In this document: piece after piece, positions 35,663 to 44,812 of the stretch
How positions within the stretch are numbered: position 1 is the first letter of the stretch
Layout of the letters: every line of letters starts with the position of its first letter
Translations under genes and position numbers: made by a program
Notes under the pieces: generated by a model
Told to the model about the DNA's origin: nothing
The model's input: only the letters and a program-made list of their open reading frames with translations
Database searches by the model: none
DNA from: Marine Group I thaumarchaeote SCGC AAA799-D11
GTDB taxonomy: Archaea; Thermoproteota; Nitrososphaeria; Nitrososphaerales; Nitrosopumilaceae
Direction: 5' to 3'
NCBI GenBank assembly: GCA_000746765.1
Contig: JOSY01000033.1
Coordinates: 62,001 to 126,000 of the forward strand
DNA length: 64,000 bases

Positions 35663-35758
35663 TTGAAATGCCCATATTGTGAAATTGATTTAGATTCACT
35701 TAGTATGACAGATGGATTAAAGCACGTATTAGAGCATAAAAAAGAAAATCAGAATTAA
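35663..35758 (+). CDS. Tiny C2H2-like zinc-binding protein (31 aa)
   Basis: From TTG, 31 codons encode MKCPYCEIDLDSLSMTDG, then a helix with two histidines (LKHVLEHKK). The spacing C-x2-C-x15-H-x4-H could hold one zinc. It starts three bases after the preceding gene. Smallness and the TTG start lower certainty; conservation would settle it. Confidence 0.5.
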   Translation: MKCPYCEIDLDSLSMTDGLKHVLEHKKENQN

Positions 35759-35789
35759 CTTTTTTTTATTACTTGGAATATGCAATAAC

Positions 35790-36083
35790 ATGGATGAACC
35801 TGATGAAATTCAAAAACTAATTGATGAAATTAGTTTTAGAAAATCAAATTATAAAGATTATCAGAAAATGAATACCGAAGAAATAGGTAAAGAATTAAGA
35901 GACATTATGAAATTTGAGCAAGAATCTTTTAAAAAAATAGAAGAGTTTGAAAAAACACAAGATAATCCCGATTTGATAAAATATGCCAAAATGATTTGTA
36001 AAAATACTACACAAAGAGAAATTACACAAATTCAAGAAGTTTATTTAGAAAAAATTGATGAAGAGTATCTTAAATCAAAATAA
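35790..36083 (+). CDS. Small helical protein (97 aa)
   Basis: A highly charged, predicted all-helical protein (EIQKLIDEISFRKSNYKDYQ at the start). No domain recognised and no cysteine pair. It ends one base before the convergent ABC ATPase gene. Confidence 0.6.
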   Translation: MDEPDEIQKLIDEISFRKSNYKDYQKMNTEEIGKELRDIMKFEQESFKKIEEFEKTQDNPDLIKYAKMICKNTTQREITQIQEVYLEKIDEEYLKSK

Positions 36084-36084
36084 A

Positions 36085-37020
36085 TTATTTGTCTTCATAC
36101 AACCAACAACGAACATAGCCAGTTTCAGTTTTGAATTTGGGCGGTAGTTGTTTGCATTTTTCAACAACCAAAGGACATCTATCAATGAATCTGCATTGAG
36201 TGGGGGCTTCAAGTAAGCTTGGAGGAATTCCTTTGATGTATTTTGGTTTATTTCCTTGCAAAGTTGGAATTGATTCTAAGAGTCCTTGGGTGTATGGATG
36301 TTTTGGGTTTTTGTAAAGTTCTTCTGCAGAACCAAATTCTATCATTTGCCCACCATACATTATGCCAATTTTATCAGCAATCTCAGATAGAACTGCCAAA
36401 TCATGCGTAATTAGCATAAAGGACATACCTGATTTTTTTAGAGATTTTAAGAGATTGATAATTTGAGCCTGAATTAGAACATCAAGTGCAGTGGTAGGCT
36501 CATCAGCAATTACAAATTTAGGTTTCAATAATAAGCCCATAGCAATTACAACTCTTTGTTTCATCCCACCACTAAGTTCGTGAGGGTATTTTTTTAGAAC
36601 ATTCTCATCAAGATTTACAGAACTCATTGCATCAGAGATTACCTGTTTTGTGTCACCTTCAAATTCATGTTGTTTTAGAATTTCAAGAAATTGTTCGTTT
36701 ATGGTAAAAACCGGATCAAGAGAGTTCATTGCTCCTTGAAAAATCATAGAGATTTTTTTCCATCTAAATCTCTCATTAAATTCAGTTTCATCAATATCTA
36801 AAATTGATTCATCATTAAAGACAATCTTTCCTTGGGTTTTCCCTCCCAAAAGCATACGAATAATTGACAATCCCAAAGTGCTTTTCCCACATGCACTTTC
36901 ACCTGCAATTCCTATGGATTCACCATCATTTAATGAAAAATCTACATCATCTACAGCATAAACAGGGCCCTTTGAAGAATCATATCTAGATGTTAATCCA
37001 GTAACAGATAGAAATACCAT
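36085..37020 (-). CDS. Oligopeptide/dipeptide ABC transporter ATP-binding protein (DppD-like)
   Basis: A 311-residue ABC ATPase: Walker A GESACGKSTLGLS, signature LSGGMKQRVVIAMGL, Walker B FVIADEPTTALD, and the C-terminal oligopeptide-transporter extension with the CRFIDRCPL and CKQLPP cysteines that bind a 4Fe-4S cluster in some DppD proteins. No permease, binding protein or DppF partner lies next to it, so the rest of the transporter is elsewhere. It is divergent from the NusA-like gene. Confidence 0.9.
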   Translation of the reverse strand: MVFLSVTGLTSRYDSSKGPVYAVDDVDFSLNDGESIGIAGESACGKSTLGLSIIRMLLGGKTQGKIVFNDESILDIDETEFNERFRWKKISMIFQGAMNSLDPVFTINEQFLEILKQHEFEGDTKQVISDAMSSVNLDENVLKKYPHELSGGMKQRVVIAMGLLLKPKFVIADEPTTALDVLIQAQIINLLKSLKKSGMSFMLITHDLAVLSEIADKIGIMYGGQMIEFGSAEELYKNPKHPYTQGLLESIPTLQGNKPKYIKGIPPSLLEAPTQCRFIDRCPLVVEKCKQLPPKFKTETGYVRCWLYEDK

Positions 37021-37100
37021 GATTAATCATATCTAAACTAGAATTTTTGTTTTGCACTAAGGGATATAAACAACTTTATCAGAATGAAAAATCGACTCAA

Positions 37101-37619
37101 ATGAAATTACCAATATGTGGCTTTGATGCAAAAAATGCAATACTATGTCCTCAATGTGAAGGCAAAGTAGAATCAGGAGAGTTAACACAAGCTGATGTCG
37201 ATGCATCAATAGTTTTGGCCAAAGTTGCAAAATCAAATAGTGAAATTGAAAATTTCACACTATACTCATGCAAAGAGTTTCAAGGTAATTTTGTATTGTA
37301 TTTGGCAAAAAATGACATTATGATCATTAGACAAAGCAGGACCTTATACAGACTCCTCCAAGACCAATTCAAAGGCAAAATTTGGCTTGTTGAGGCAGAT
37401 GAGACAGACAAGAAATTCATAGAAGATTTGTTTTTTCCAACCAAAATTCTTTCAATTAACTCAGTTTGGGCTCCCGGAGGAGTTCAGAAGACAAAGGCAG
37501 TGGTATCAGGCAAATGGACTCCCAAATTCCCAATTGATACAGAAAAAGTCATTGAAATTGTGAAAAATGCCCGAAACCTTGACATTGAGATAGAATTTGA
37601 GGATAAAGGTAGAAAATAA
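37101..37619 (+). CDS. NusA-like KH-domain transcription factor
   Basis: From MKLPICGFDAKN the protein has 172 residues. A short zinc-binding start (C5, C13, C16) is followed by an alpha/beta region and a KH-like C-terminal domain with LSINSVWAPGGVQKTKAVVSG. Such proteins, distant relatives of NusA KH domains, are often encoded next to aspartyl-tRNA synthetase in archaea. It ends in a TAATG, sharing one base with aspS, so translation may be coupled. A TTG 54 bases upstream is in frame but would add an unlikely extension. Confidence 0.75.
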   Translation: MKLPICGFDAKNAILCPQCEGKVESGELTQADVDASIVLAKVAKSNSEIENFTLYSCKEFQGNFVLYLAKNDIMIIRQSRTLYRLLQDQFKGKIWLVEADETDKKFIEDLFFPTKILSINSVWAPGGVQKTKAVVSGKWTPKFPIDTEKVIEIVKNARNLDIEIEFEDKGRK

Positions 37620-38905
37620 TGGTATTTGTAAAAACTCACGACATCTCTGAACTCACATCAGAACTCATTGGGAAGCAAGTTGTTTTAGGTGGATGGATTG
37701 AAGATTTGAGAAAATTAGGAAAAATGTCATTTATCACATTACGTGATGTGTCTGGAATTTCTCAAGTTATTGTAAAAGGAGAATTAAATGATAACTTAGG
37801 AGAGATCAATCGACAAAGCGTAGTAAGTGTAAAAGGAATAGTACAAGAAACTAAAGCAAGAGATTTTGCATTTGAAATTAAAGCTGAAGAAATTGAAGTG
37901 TTAGGAAAAGCAATCCATCCATTACCAGTTGATCCTATTGGAAGAGTAGAAAGTAACATTGACACAAGATTGAATCATCGTGCATTAGATATGAGAAATC
38001 AAAAAACAGCATCTATTTTCAAATTAAGACATTATGTTTTACAATCATTAAGAAAAACATTAGCAGAAAAAAAATTCATAGAAATTACTACACCAAAAAT
38101 TATTGGCAGCGCAAGTGAAGGAGGAGCAAATCTATTTTCATTAGAATATTTTGGAAAGAAAGCATACTTGGCACAAAGCCCACAATTATACAAAGAACAA
38201 ATGACAATTGGACTAGAAAGAGTGTTTGAGATTTCAAACTTTTACAGAGCAGAAAACTCCCATACTGGAAGACACCTTAGTGAATTTACCAGTGTAGACA
38301 TTGAAGCAGCATTCATGGACTACAATGATGTCATGGATGTCTTAGAATCACTAGTAATGGATGTGTACAAGTTTACTGCAGAAAATTGTAAAAAAGAGCA
38401 AGAAATTATTGGTCACACAATAGAAGTTCCAAAATCACCATTTGAGAGAATTACATACAACCAATGTATTGATGAACTAAAGAACGCAGGTGAAAAGGTA
38501 GAATTTGGCGATGACTTGCTAGATTCTCACCTCAGAATCATAGGAGACAACCACCCAGGATTCTTCTTTTTGACAGACTGGCCTATGAAACTAAAACCGT
38601 TTTACATCAGAGAAAAAGATGAAGACCCAGAATTATCACGCTCATTTGACTTACAATATGGATACCTAGAGTTATCATCAGGAGGAACTAGACTTCACAA
38701 TCCAGAGATGCTAAAGGCTAGACTAAAAGAGCAAGATTTAGATCCTGCACTATTTACTGACCATCTTAAGGCATTTGATTGGGGAATGCCACCACATTCA
38801 GGATGGGGAATGGGACTAGATAGATTGATGACTACATTGATTGGAATCGATAATGTCCGTGAAGTGGTACTTTATCCAAGAGATCCAGATAGATTAAGTC
38901 CATAG
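37619..38905 (+). CDS. aspS: Aspartyl-tRNA synthetase
   Basis: A 428-residue class IIb synthetase: N-terminal OB fold (1-105), then motif 2 FYRAENSHTGRHLSEF and motif 3 GWGMGLDRLMTTLIG. The length is that of archaeal AspRS, which in many archaea is non-discriminating and also charges tRNA-Asn for later amidation. The start overlaps the previous stop by one base. Confidence 0.96.
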   Translation: MVFVKTHDISELTSELIGKQVVLGGWIEDLRKLGKMSFITLRDVSGISQVIVKGELNDNLGEINRQSVVSVKGIVQETKARDFAFEIKAEEIEVLGKAIHPLPVDPIGRVESNIDTRLNHRALDMRNQKTASIFKLRHYVLQSLRKTLAEKKFIEITTPKIIGSASEGGANLFSLEYFGKKAYLAQSPQLYKEQMTIGLERVFEISNFYRAENSHTGRHLSEFTSVDIEAAFMDYNDVMDVLESLVMDVYKFTAENCKKEQEIIGHTIEVPKSPFERITYNQCIDELKNAGEKVEFGDDLLDSHLRIIGDNHPGFFFLTDWPMKLKPFYIREKDEDPELSRSFDLQYGYLELSSGGTRLHNPEMLKARLKEQDLDPALFTDHLKAFDWGMPPHSGWGMGLDRLMTTLIGIDNVREVVLYPRDPDRLSP

Positions 38906-38943
38906 TCATTCAGATTTTTATTGTAATAGGATTACATCAATTT

Positions 38944-39189
38944 ATGATTGAACAAGAAGACGCAAAGAAGGTCATCGAAGTTATCGGAAATAATCTGATT
39001 GGAGTTTCACATGATTCAAGTAGTTTTCAAAAGCTACCAGATTCTTTTTGGGGATATTTTGCCAGAGGTCATGATAAAAAGGGAAACTTTGGAGTAATAG
39101 TAACATATTCTGAAGACGGAAAAGACGTAGATGAATTAATCAAAATGTACGAAGAATGGGCAGAAAAGAACAAACCAAAATCAGAATAG
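38944..39189 (+). CDS. Conserved hypothetical protein (81 aa)
   Basis: A small soluble protein with an alpha/beta pattern (EVIGNNLIGVSHDSSSFQKL then GVIVTYSEDGKDVDELIKMY). No family recognised. It follows aspS after 38 bases and converges with the zinc-ribbon gene two bases on. Confidence 0.6.
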   Translation: MIEQEDAKKVIEVIGNNLIGVSHDSSSFQKLPDSFWGYFARGHDKKGNFGVIVTYSEDGKDVDELIKMYEEWAEKNKPKSE

Positions 39190-39190
39190 A

Positions 39191-39322
39191 TTATTTTGTT
39201 TCTAACAATAGTTTTCGATAGCCCTGACATTCTTTACAGATAGGTTTTCCTTTGTATTTGGGATTACCATCTTTAATTTTAAGCGTACCTTCGACAAGTT
39301 TACAGATACAACATTTTGCCAT
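39191..39322 (-). CDS. Small zinc-ribbon protein (43 aa)
   Basis: A 43-codon frame with two knuckles, C4/C7 (CCIC) and C29/C32 (ICKEC), separated by a basic beta-like segment (LKIKDGNPKYKGKP). The spacing suits a zinc ribbon or treble clef. The ATG at 39322 has a TATA-like TTTTTATTAA about 23 bases upstream. It resembles free-standing zinc ribbons common in archaea. Confidence 0.65.
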   Translation of the reverse strand: MAKCCICKLVEGTLKIKDGNPKYKGKPICKECQGYRKLLLETK

Positions 39323-39395
39323 CAAAGATTCATCAAAAATGTGATTAATAAAAATTGGGAATTTGAAAAAGAGATAAATTCAAAGAGGCAGATCT

Positions 39396-39755
39396 ATGTT
39401 AGTGTACAAATGTGATTTTTGTGGATCAAGTTTTGGAGACCGAGTCTGTTATTTTTGTGAGAAAAATTGCTGCACATCATGCATGACAGATGATAGAACA
39501 CGTTGTAAAGAGTGTTATATTCATAAAAGAAAATTAAGTGTAAAACAGCTTGTTAGAAAAAACAGACTCGTTTTCGTTTTTATTGGATTTTTGTGGTTTT
39601 ATGCGGTGTTTCCAGGTCCATTCATGCCTGGATTAGAGGGGGGATTCTATGTAATCTCAGTTGTTGCAGCAGTTTTAATTTTGATTCCAGTGTGTTTGGC
39701 AATGTTCTTTTGGTCACTGAATCCACCAAAATCAGATGTTAAGAAAAGAAAGTAA
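39396..39755 (+). CDS. Zinc-finger membrane protein (119 aa)
   Basis: Residues 5-42 hold a B-box-like cluster of cysteines: CDFC, CYFCEKNCCTSC and CKEC, able to bind two zinc ions. Two membrane helices follow (about 57-76 and 83-108) and a basic tail. The cytoplasmic zinc module attached to a small membrane anchor suggests protein-protein contact at the membrane; no function known. Confidence 0.7.
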   Translation: MLVYKCDFCGSSFGDRVCYFCEKNCCTSCMTDDRTRCKECYIHKRKLSVKQLVRKNRLVFVFIGFLWFYAVFPGPFMPGLEGGFYVISVVAAVLILIPVCLAMFFWSLNPPKSDVKKRK

Positions 39756-39759
39756 AGGT

Positions 39760-39793
39760 GTTAAAAGCAGGAACGGGTCTAGGGGCTTTTAAC
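39760..39793. terminator. Hairpin between convergent genes
   Basis: GTTAAAAGC (39760-39768) and GCTTTTAAC (39785-39793) form a perfect nine-base stem around a 16-base GC-rich loop. It follows the zinc-finger membrane gene by five bases, upstream of the 3' end of leuB on the other strand. It could act in transcript ending, as an RNA 3' structure or as a protein site. Confidence 0.45.
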
Positions 39794-39869
39794 AACTTTA
39801 GCTTAATTTTCAATCACAAATAAAATACTTAAGAAAATGTGTGTTCAAATCAAAACACAAAATCAGATT

Positions 39870-40883
39870 TTAGAGATTGTCAGTGATTTGTTTTGTGAAT
39901 TCGGATGTAGTTTTGTCTCCACCAATATCTTTTGTTTTAACTCCAGTTTTTACTAAATCAAATATTGTAGATTCTAACTTTTGACCAACATCAAAACATT
40001 TGGAATCATTGTGTTTTGTTCCAAGCCAATCAAGCATCATTTTGATTGAAAGTAAAAATGATGAAGGGTTTGCAATGTTTTGTCCTGCAATATCAAATGC
40101 AGCACCATGAACGGGTTCAAACAAAGCAAAATTATCACCAATATTTGCAGCTGGAGCCATCCCCAAACCACCTACAACCTGAGAAGATTCATCAGATAAG
40201 ATATCACCAAAAAGATTTGTTGTGACAATGACATCAAATTGTTCAGGTTGTCGAATCAAGTTCATAGCACATGCATCAACATACATTTGTTCAAATGTAA
40301 TGTCGGGATAATCTTTTGAGACTTCAGTACAGGCTTTGGCAAATAATCCATCTGTAACTCTCATCACATTAGACTTGTGCACACATGTTACTTTTCTCAT
40401 AGAATCACGTTGTTTTGCAGATTCAAATGCATATTTTGCAATTCTCTTTGATGCGTTTTCTGAAATTATTCTCAAAGCTACTGCAGAGTCACCCAAACTG
40501 AATTCTTTTCCAGTGTAAAGATCCTCAGTATTTTCTCGAACAATCACCATATCAATATCATCACGTAATGCAGGCATATGAGGATATGATTTTGCAGGCC
40601 TGATATTGGCATAAAGGTCAAGCATTCTTCTTAAAACCACAATCACATCAGCAGCACTTTCACCAACAGGTGCCTTCATACAAGCATCAGACTGTTTTAT
40701 TGCATCAACTGTCTCATCAGGAAGTGCTTTTCCTGTTTGCTCTAATGCCTTATCTCCAGCAGATAATTTTGTAATGTCAAATTTCAAATCAAGTTTGTCA
40801 TGAATAGTAGTCAATACAGAAATTGCAGATTCTGATAATTCAGGTCCAATTCCATCACCAGTAATTAATGAGATTTTATACAT
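39870..40883 (-). CDS. leuB: 3-isopropylmalate dehydrogenase
   Basis: A 337-residue beta-decarboxylating dehydrogenase. Motifs: LITGDGIGPEL at the N-terminus, ANIRPAKSYP, VRENTEDLYTGKE, CVHKSNVMR with the catalytic lysine, and TTNLFGDILSDESS. The same fold serves isocitrate dehydrogenase and homoisocitrate dehydrogenase; the leuA-ilvN-ilvB context favours leucine biosynthesis. It is last in the operon, 26 bases after leuA. Confidence 0.85.
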   Translation of the reverse strand: MYKISLITGDGIGPELSESAISVLTTIHDKLDLKFDITKLSAGDKALEQTGKALPDETVDAIKQSDACMKAPVGESAADVIVVLRRMLDLYANIRPAKSYPHMPALRDDIDMVIVRENTEDLYTGKEFSLGDSAVALRIISENASKRIAKYAFESAKQRDSMRKVTCVHKSNVMRVTDGLFAKACTEVSKDYPDITFEQMYVDACAMNLIRQPEQFDVIVTTNLFGDILSDESSQVVGGLGMAPAANIGDNFALFEPVHGAAFDIAGQNIANPSSFLLSIKMMLDWLGTKHNDSKCFDVGQKLESTIFDLVKTGVKTKDIGGDKTTSEFTKQITDNL

Positions 40884-40909
40884 ACAATCACTTTATCAGA
40901 GTTTTGAGA

Positions 40910-42424
40910 TTAACTTATCTGTTTTTCTTGAAGTAGTTTTTTGAGCATAATTCTGTTAACTGCATCAATCACTGCTTTGACTGAAGTAGTAACAATATCT
41001 TCACCTACAGATTTTGCTGAAACTTTGTTTCCTAATGCATCCTCAACCTTTACTGTAACCTCACATAAAGCACCAGAACCTCCTGAAATAGATGCTAATC
41101 CATAATCTTTGATTCTAATTTCAGAAAGTTTTCCAGTAACTTTTTGAATTGCATTAAGTGCAGCGTCAACTGGACCGACACCATAGTCAGTTCCAACATG
41201 ATCTTCTCCATCTACATTTAATTTTACAAATGCATAAGGCATAGTTCCAATTCCAGTAGATACTGAAAATCCAGTTAATTGTACAATTCGTTTAAGATCT
41301 TTATCACCCATTACTTCACTAGCAATAGATAACAATTCTACATCAGTGAGTTGTTTTCCTTGGTCACCAATTACTTTGACTTTGTCTAAGATTTGTTTTG
41401 ATTGTTCTTCATTTGGTTTTACGCCATATTCAGCCAACATGGCATTCATTCCATGAACACCGGCATGTTTTCCAACTTGAAGCCATCTTCTTCTACCAAC
41501 AAGTTCAGGACTAATTGGCTCATAGGTAAGAGGATTATTCAATACACCATGAGTGTGAATGCCTGATTCATGACCAAAGGCATTTGCTCCAACAATTGCC
41601 TTGTTAGGCTGAACAATTATGCCCACAGTCTTTGAGATATACCTAGAGGTATCATAGATTAACTCAGATTTGATGTTAGTCTCATACTTTTGTTCATATG
41701 GCAAACATTTGAGGGCCATAGAAAGTTCTTCTAAAGAAGCATTACCTGCTCTTTCACCAATTCCATTAATTGTAACATGAGCACATGCAGCACCTGCATG
41801 AATTCCAGCTAAAGAGTTTGCAACTGCTAATCCAAAATCATTGTGACAGTGAACACTAACAGGAAGTTTTGTAGCTTCAATCGTATCTTTTGTAATTTGT
41901 GCCATGTATTCAGGAGTAGAGTAACCAACAGTGTCAGGAATGTTTACTCTATCAGCACCTGTTTTTGCAACTTCACCAAATACTTTTTTCAAGAATTCTC
42001 TATCAGTTCTTGATGCATCTTCAGCAGAAAATTCTACTTGGAGACCACGAGATTTTCCATATTCAACTGCCTCAATTGCTTTTTCAAGTGCTTGTTCTCT
42101 TGTCATCTGAAGTTTGTGTTCCAAGTGAATATCAGAAGTTGCAATGAATGTATGAACATAGTTTAATCCAGCATCAACTGCAGCATCAATGTCTTTTTTG
42201 ATTGTTCTTGTTAATCCTGCAATCTCACAAGATAACCCTTCAGAAGTTATCATTTTTACTGCTTTTAATTCACCATCAGAAATTACTGGGAATCCTGCCT
42301 CTATTGCATCTACTCCTAATTCGTCAAGTTTTTTTGCAATAGACAATTTTTGTTCTGGAGATAAAGATACGCCGATTGTTTGTTCTCCATCTCTTAATGT
42401 TGTATCAAATATTCTAACTTTCAT
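40910..42424 (-). CDS. leuA: 2-isopropylmalate synthase
   Basis: A 504-residue enzyme of the HMGL/DRE-TIM family. The DTTLRDGEQTIGVSL motif opens the barrel, and SVHCHNDFGLAVANSLAGI carries the metal histidines. The C-terminal regulatory LeuA domain (about 365-504) is intact, so leucine feedback is possible. Citramalate synthase has the same architecture and cannot be excluded. Its start overlaps the ilvN stop by four bases. Confidence 0.88.
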   Translation of the reverse strand: MKVRIFDTTLRDGEQTIGVSLSPEQKLSIAKKLDELGVDAIEAGFPVISDGELKAVKMITSEGLSCEIAGLTRTIKKDIDAAVDAGLNYVHTFIATSDIHLEHKLQMTREQALEKAIEAVEYGKSRGLQVEFSAEDASRTDREFLKKVFGEVAKTGADRVNIPDTVGYSTPEYMAQITKDTIEATKLPVSVHCHNDFGLAVANSLAGIHAGAACAHVTINGIGERAGNASLEELSMALKCLPYEQKYETNIKSELIYDTSRYISKTVGIIVQPNKAIVGANAFGHESGIHTHGVLNNPLTYEPISPELVGRRRWLQVGKHAGVHGMNAMLAEYGVKPNEEQSKQILDKVKVIGDQGKQLTDVELLSIASEVMGDKDLKRIVQLTGFSVSTGIGTMPYAFVKLNVDGEDHVGTDYGVGPVDAALNAIQKVTGKLSEIRIKDYGLASISGGSGALCEVTVKVEDALGNKVSAKSVGEDIVTTSVKAVIDAVNRIMLKKLLQEKQIS

Positions 42425-42915
42425 TCAGCCCCACTCCTTTGTAATGCAGCAACTCCGGTTCTTGCAACATCAATAATTCCAAATGGTTTTGCTAATTCTT
42501 CAAATGCTTTGATTTGATCAGGGGTTGCAGTTAATTCCACCATGATTGACTCTTTTTTGACATCATGTACTTTACCGCCATATGCATTAGCCAATTTGTT
42601 TACTTCCATACTATCATTAGCATTACTTAGTTTAATCTTAAAAATACTAAGTTCTCTATAGACGGTTTTGTGCTCATCTAAGCGTTCTACTTTTACAGTA
42701 TCAATCATTTTATCGAGTTGTTTTACAATCTGGGCTATCTGCTTTTCATCACCAAAAGTAGTGATTGTCATTTTAGAGTATTCAGGGTTTTCAGTCACAC
42801 CTACAGAGATACTATCAATATTGAAATCTCTTGCACGAAATAGGTGCGTAACCTTGAATAAAATTCCAGGTTTGTTTTCAACTAAAAGAGAAAGAATTGC
42901 CCACATGTTTATCAC
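42421..42915 (-). CDS. ilvN: Acetolactate synthase, small regulatory subunit
   Basis: A 164-residue IlvN/IlvH with an N-terminal ACT domain (ILSLLVENKPGILFKVTHLF, DIDSISVG) and the C-terminal domain (VDVARTGVAALQRSG at the end). It controls and stabilises the catalytic subunit. It overlaps ilvB by one base and leuA by four, implying translational coupling. Confidence 0.93.
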   Translation of the reverse strand: MINMWAILSLLVENKPGILFKVTHLFRARDFNIDSISVGVTENPEYSKMTITTFGDEKQIAQIVKQLDKMIDTVKVERLDEHKTVYRELSIFKIKLSNANDSMEVNKLANAYGGKVHDVKKESIMVELTATPDQIKAFEELAKPFGIIDVARTGVAALQRSGAE

Positions 42916-44627
42916 TATGATGGTAAAATCATGTCCTTAAGCGAAGTTCCAGGAGCTACAAATGGTAATACATCTTCTTCAGGATCAATTGGAATGTCAA
43001 TGACTGTAGCAACATCACTGCTTAATGCATCTCTGATTGCTTTGTCAAGTTCATCCATTGATTGTGCTCTTATTCCTTGAGCTCCATAAGATTGTGCTAG
43101 TTTAACATAATCAGGACAATGTCCTTGGTCTACACCAATCATTCTTCTATCATAGAATGTTCTTTGCCATTGGGCTACCATTCCCAATGTAAAGTTGTTT
43201 AATACAAATACAATTACTGGAATGTCTTCTAACACAGCAGTTGCAAGAGAGTTTTCAGTCATTGCAAAGCTACCATCACCAGCAATGTCTACAACAGGAA
43301 CATCGGGTTTTGCAACTTTAGCACCAATTGCAGCTGGGAATCCCCAACCCATAGTACCAAGTCCTGTAGAACTAAAGAAGGTTCCAGGTTGTATTACATC
43401 ATAGAATAATGATGCCCACATTTGATGTTGTCCTACTTCAGTAGTGATGATTGATTCTTTTGGTAAAATTTCTCTTAGTTTGCGTAAAATTTTAGCTGCT
43501 CCCATTTCACCAGGATGAAGTTTCAAATTTTCTTGCCAGTAGGATTTAGTTTCTTTAACATGTTTTACCCATGGGGTCTCTTCAGTCTTTTTGATTGCTT
43601 TTTGCAAGAGTAACTTTACCATAATTCTGAGATTCATCTGTACATCACCAACCACAGCAAGCTGTGCTGTTTGATTTTTACCAATCTCTGCAGGATCAAC
43701 ATCCATATGAATAATCTTGAGATTTCTCTCAAATTCTTCAAAAGTTCCAACAGACCTGTCAGAGAATCTAGTTCCTATTGCTAAAACACAATCTGCCTCA
43801 GACATGATTTTGTTAGCTTCTGCATGACCATGCATTCCAATAGGACCTAAAGACAAAGGATGATTTTCAGGAAATGCACCTTTACCTTTGAAGGTGGTTA
43901 CTACAGGAAGCATTAATGCTTCAGCAATAGCTTGTAATTCTGCAAATGCTGATGAAATAATTGTACCGCCACCAGCTAAGATTACAGGTTTTTGAGAATG
44001 AAGTAACATATCAATTGCTTTTTCAACTGCAACAATATCAGGATCAGCCCAAGGATGATAACCCTGAATTTTAAATTCATCAGGAAAAACCATTTCAGCC
44101 TCATTTTGTTGTACATCTTTTGGAATGTCAATTAATACAGGTCCAGGTCTTCCAGTTTCTGCAATGAAGAATCCTTTCTTTACAACCTCGGGGATTTCTG
44201 AAGCATGTCTTGGTTGAAATGCATATTTTACAACAGGATTAGCCATTCCAATAATATCACTTTCTTGAAATGCATCTTTTCCAATCATAGGAGTAGGGAC
44301 TTGTCCAGTTACTGCAACCATTGGTGCAGAGTCAGCTTGTGCAGTTGCAATTCCAGTCAAAATATTGGTGGCTCCAGGTCCAGAAGTAGCAAAACAAACT
44401 CCAGGTTTTCGACTTACTCTTCCAAAACCATCTGCCATATGGGCTGCAGATTGTTCATGTCTTGCCAAGATATGTCTAATATTACATCTAGCAAACTCAT
44501 CATACATTGGAAGATTTGCACCTCCCGGTAAACCAAATACTTCCTTGACGCCTTCTTTTTCCATTGCCGTCATCAAGGCCTTTGCACCAATCATATTTTC
44601 CATATTATTCATCAAATTTCTCTCCAT
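42915..44627 (-). CDS. ilvB: Acetolactate synthase, large catalytic subunit
   Basis: A 570-residue ThDP enzyme. The N-terminal domain has FGLPGGANLPMYDEF and the catalytic Glu in ARHEQSAAHMADG. The ThDP motif is DIAGDGSFAMTENSLATA with the following NN (VLNNFTLGMV). It makes acetolactate from pyruvate, or acetohydroxybutyrate, at the head of the valine, leucine and isoleucine pathways. In-frame ATGs at residues 6 and 9 are alternative starts. The 5' region carries nested inverted repeats (44650-44716). Confidence 0.95.
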   Translation of the reverse strand: MERNLMNNMENMIGAKALMTAMEKEGVKEVFGLPGGANLPMYDEFARCNIRHILARHEQSAAHMADGFGRVSRKPGVCFATSGPGATNILTGIATAQADSAPMVAVTGQVPTPMIGKDAFQESDIIGMANPVVKYAFQPRHASEIPEVVKKGFFIAETGRPGPVLIDIPKDVQQNEAEMVFPDEFKIQGYHPWADPDIVAVEKAIDMLLHSQKPVILAGGGTIISSAFAELQAIAEALMLPVVTTFKGKGAFPENHPLSLGPIGMHGHAEANKIMSEADCVLAIGTRFSDRSVGTFEEFERNLKIIHMDVDPAEIGKNQTAQLAVVGDVQMNLRIMVKLLLQKAIKKTEETPWVKHVKETKSYWQENLKLHPGEMGAAKILRKLREILPKESIITTEVGQHQMWASLFYDVIQPGTFFSSTGLGTMGWGFPAAIGAKVAKPDVPVVDIAGDGSFAMTENSLATAVLEDIPVIVFVLNNFTLGMVAQWQRTFYDRRMIGVDQGHCPDYVKLAQSYGAQGIRAQSMDELDKAIRDALSSDVATVIDIPIDPEEDVLPFVAPGTSLKDMILPS

Positions 44628-44649
44628 AATTTTAATGTGTTAAAATTTT

Positions 44650-44716
44650 GAGCACACTTTACAGTGTTAGGACAACTGGCAATTCTTTGCCAAATGTTAT
44701 AGTTAATCTTGTGCTC
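44650..44716 (-). promoter_or_regulatory. Nested inverted repeats upstream of ilvB
   Basis: An outer pair GAGCACA (44650-44656) and TGTGCTC (44710-44716) encloses a perfect hairpin TGGCAA-TTCT-TTGCCA (44677-44692) and overlaps a small one, ACACT/AGTGT (44654-44667). A further nine-base pair, TTAGGACAA (44667-44675) with TTGTCCTAA (44780-44788), reaches towards the divergent gene. A TATA-like element on the minus strand near 44741-44753 would place all but the last in the ilvB leader. It might be a leader RNA control element or a set of operators. Confidence 0.5.
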
Positions 44717-44812
44717 ATTGAAATCAAAAAAACAATCAATCTATAATTAATAAAGATTATCTAAAGAATAATCAGGATTTTGTCCTAATTCGTACAGAAG
44801 ACTTAAACTGAT

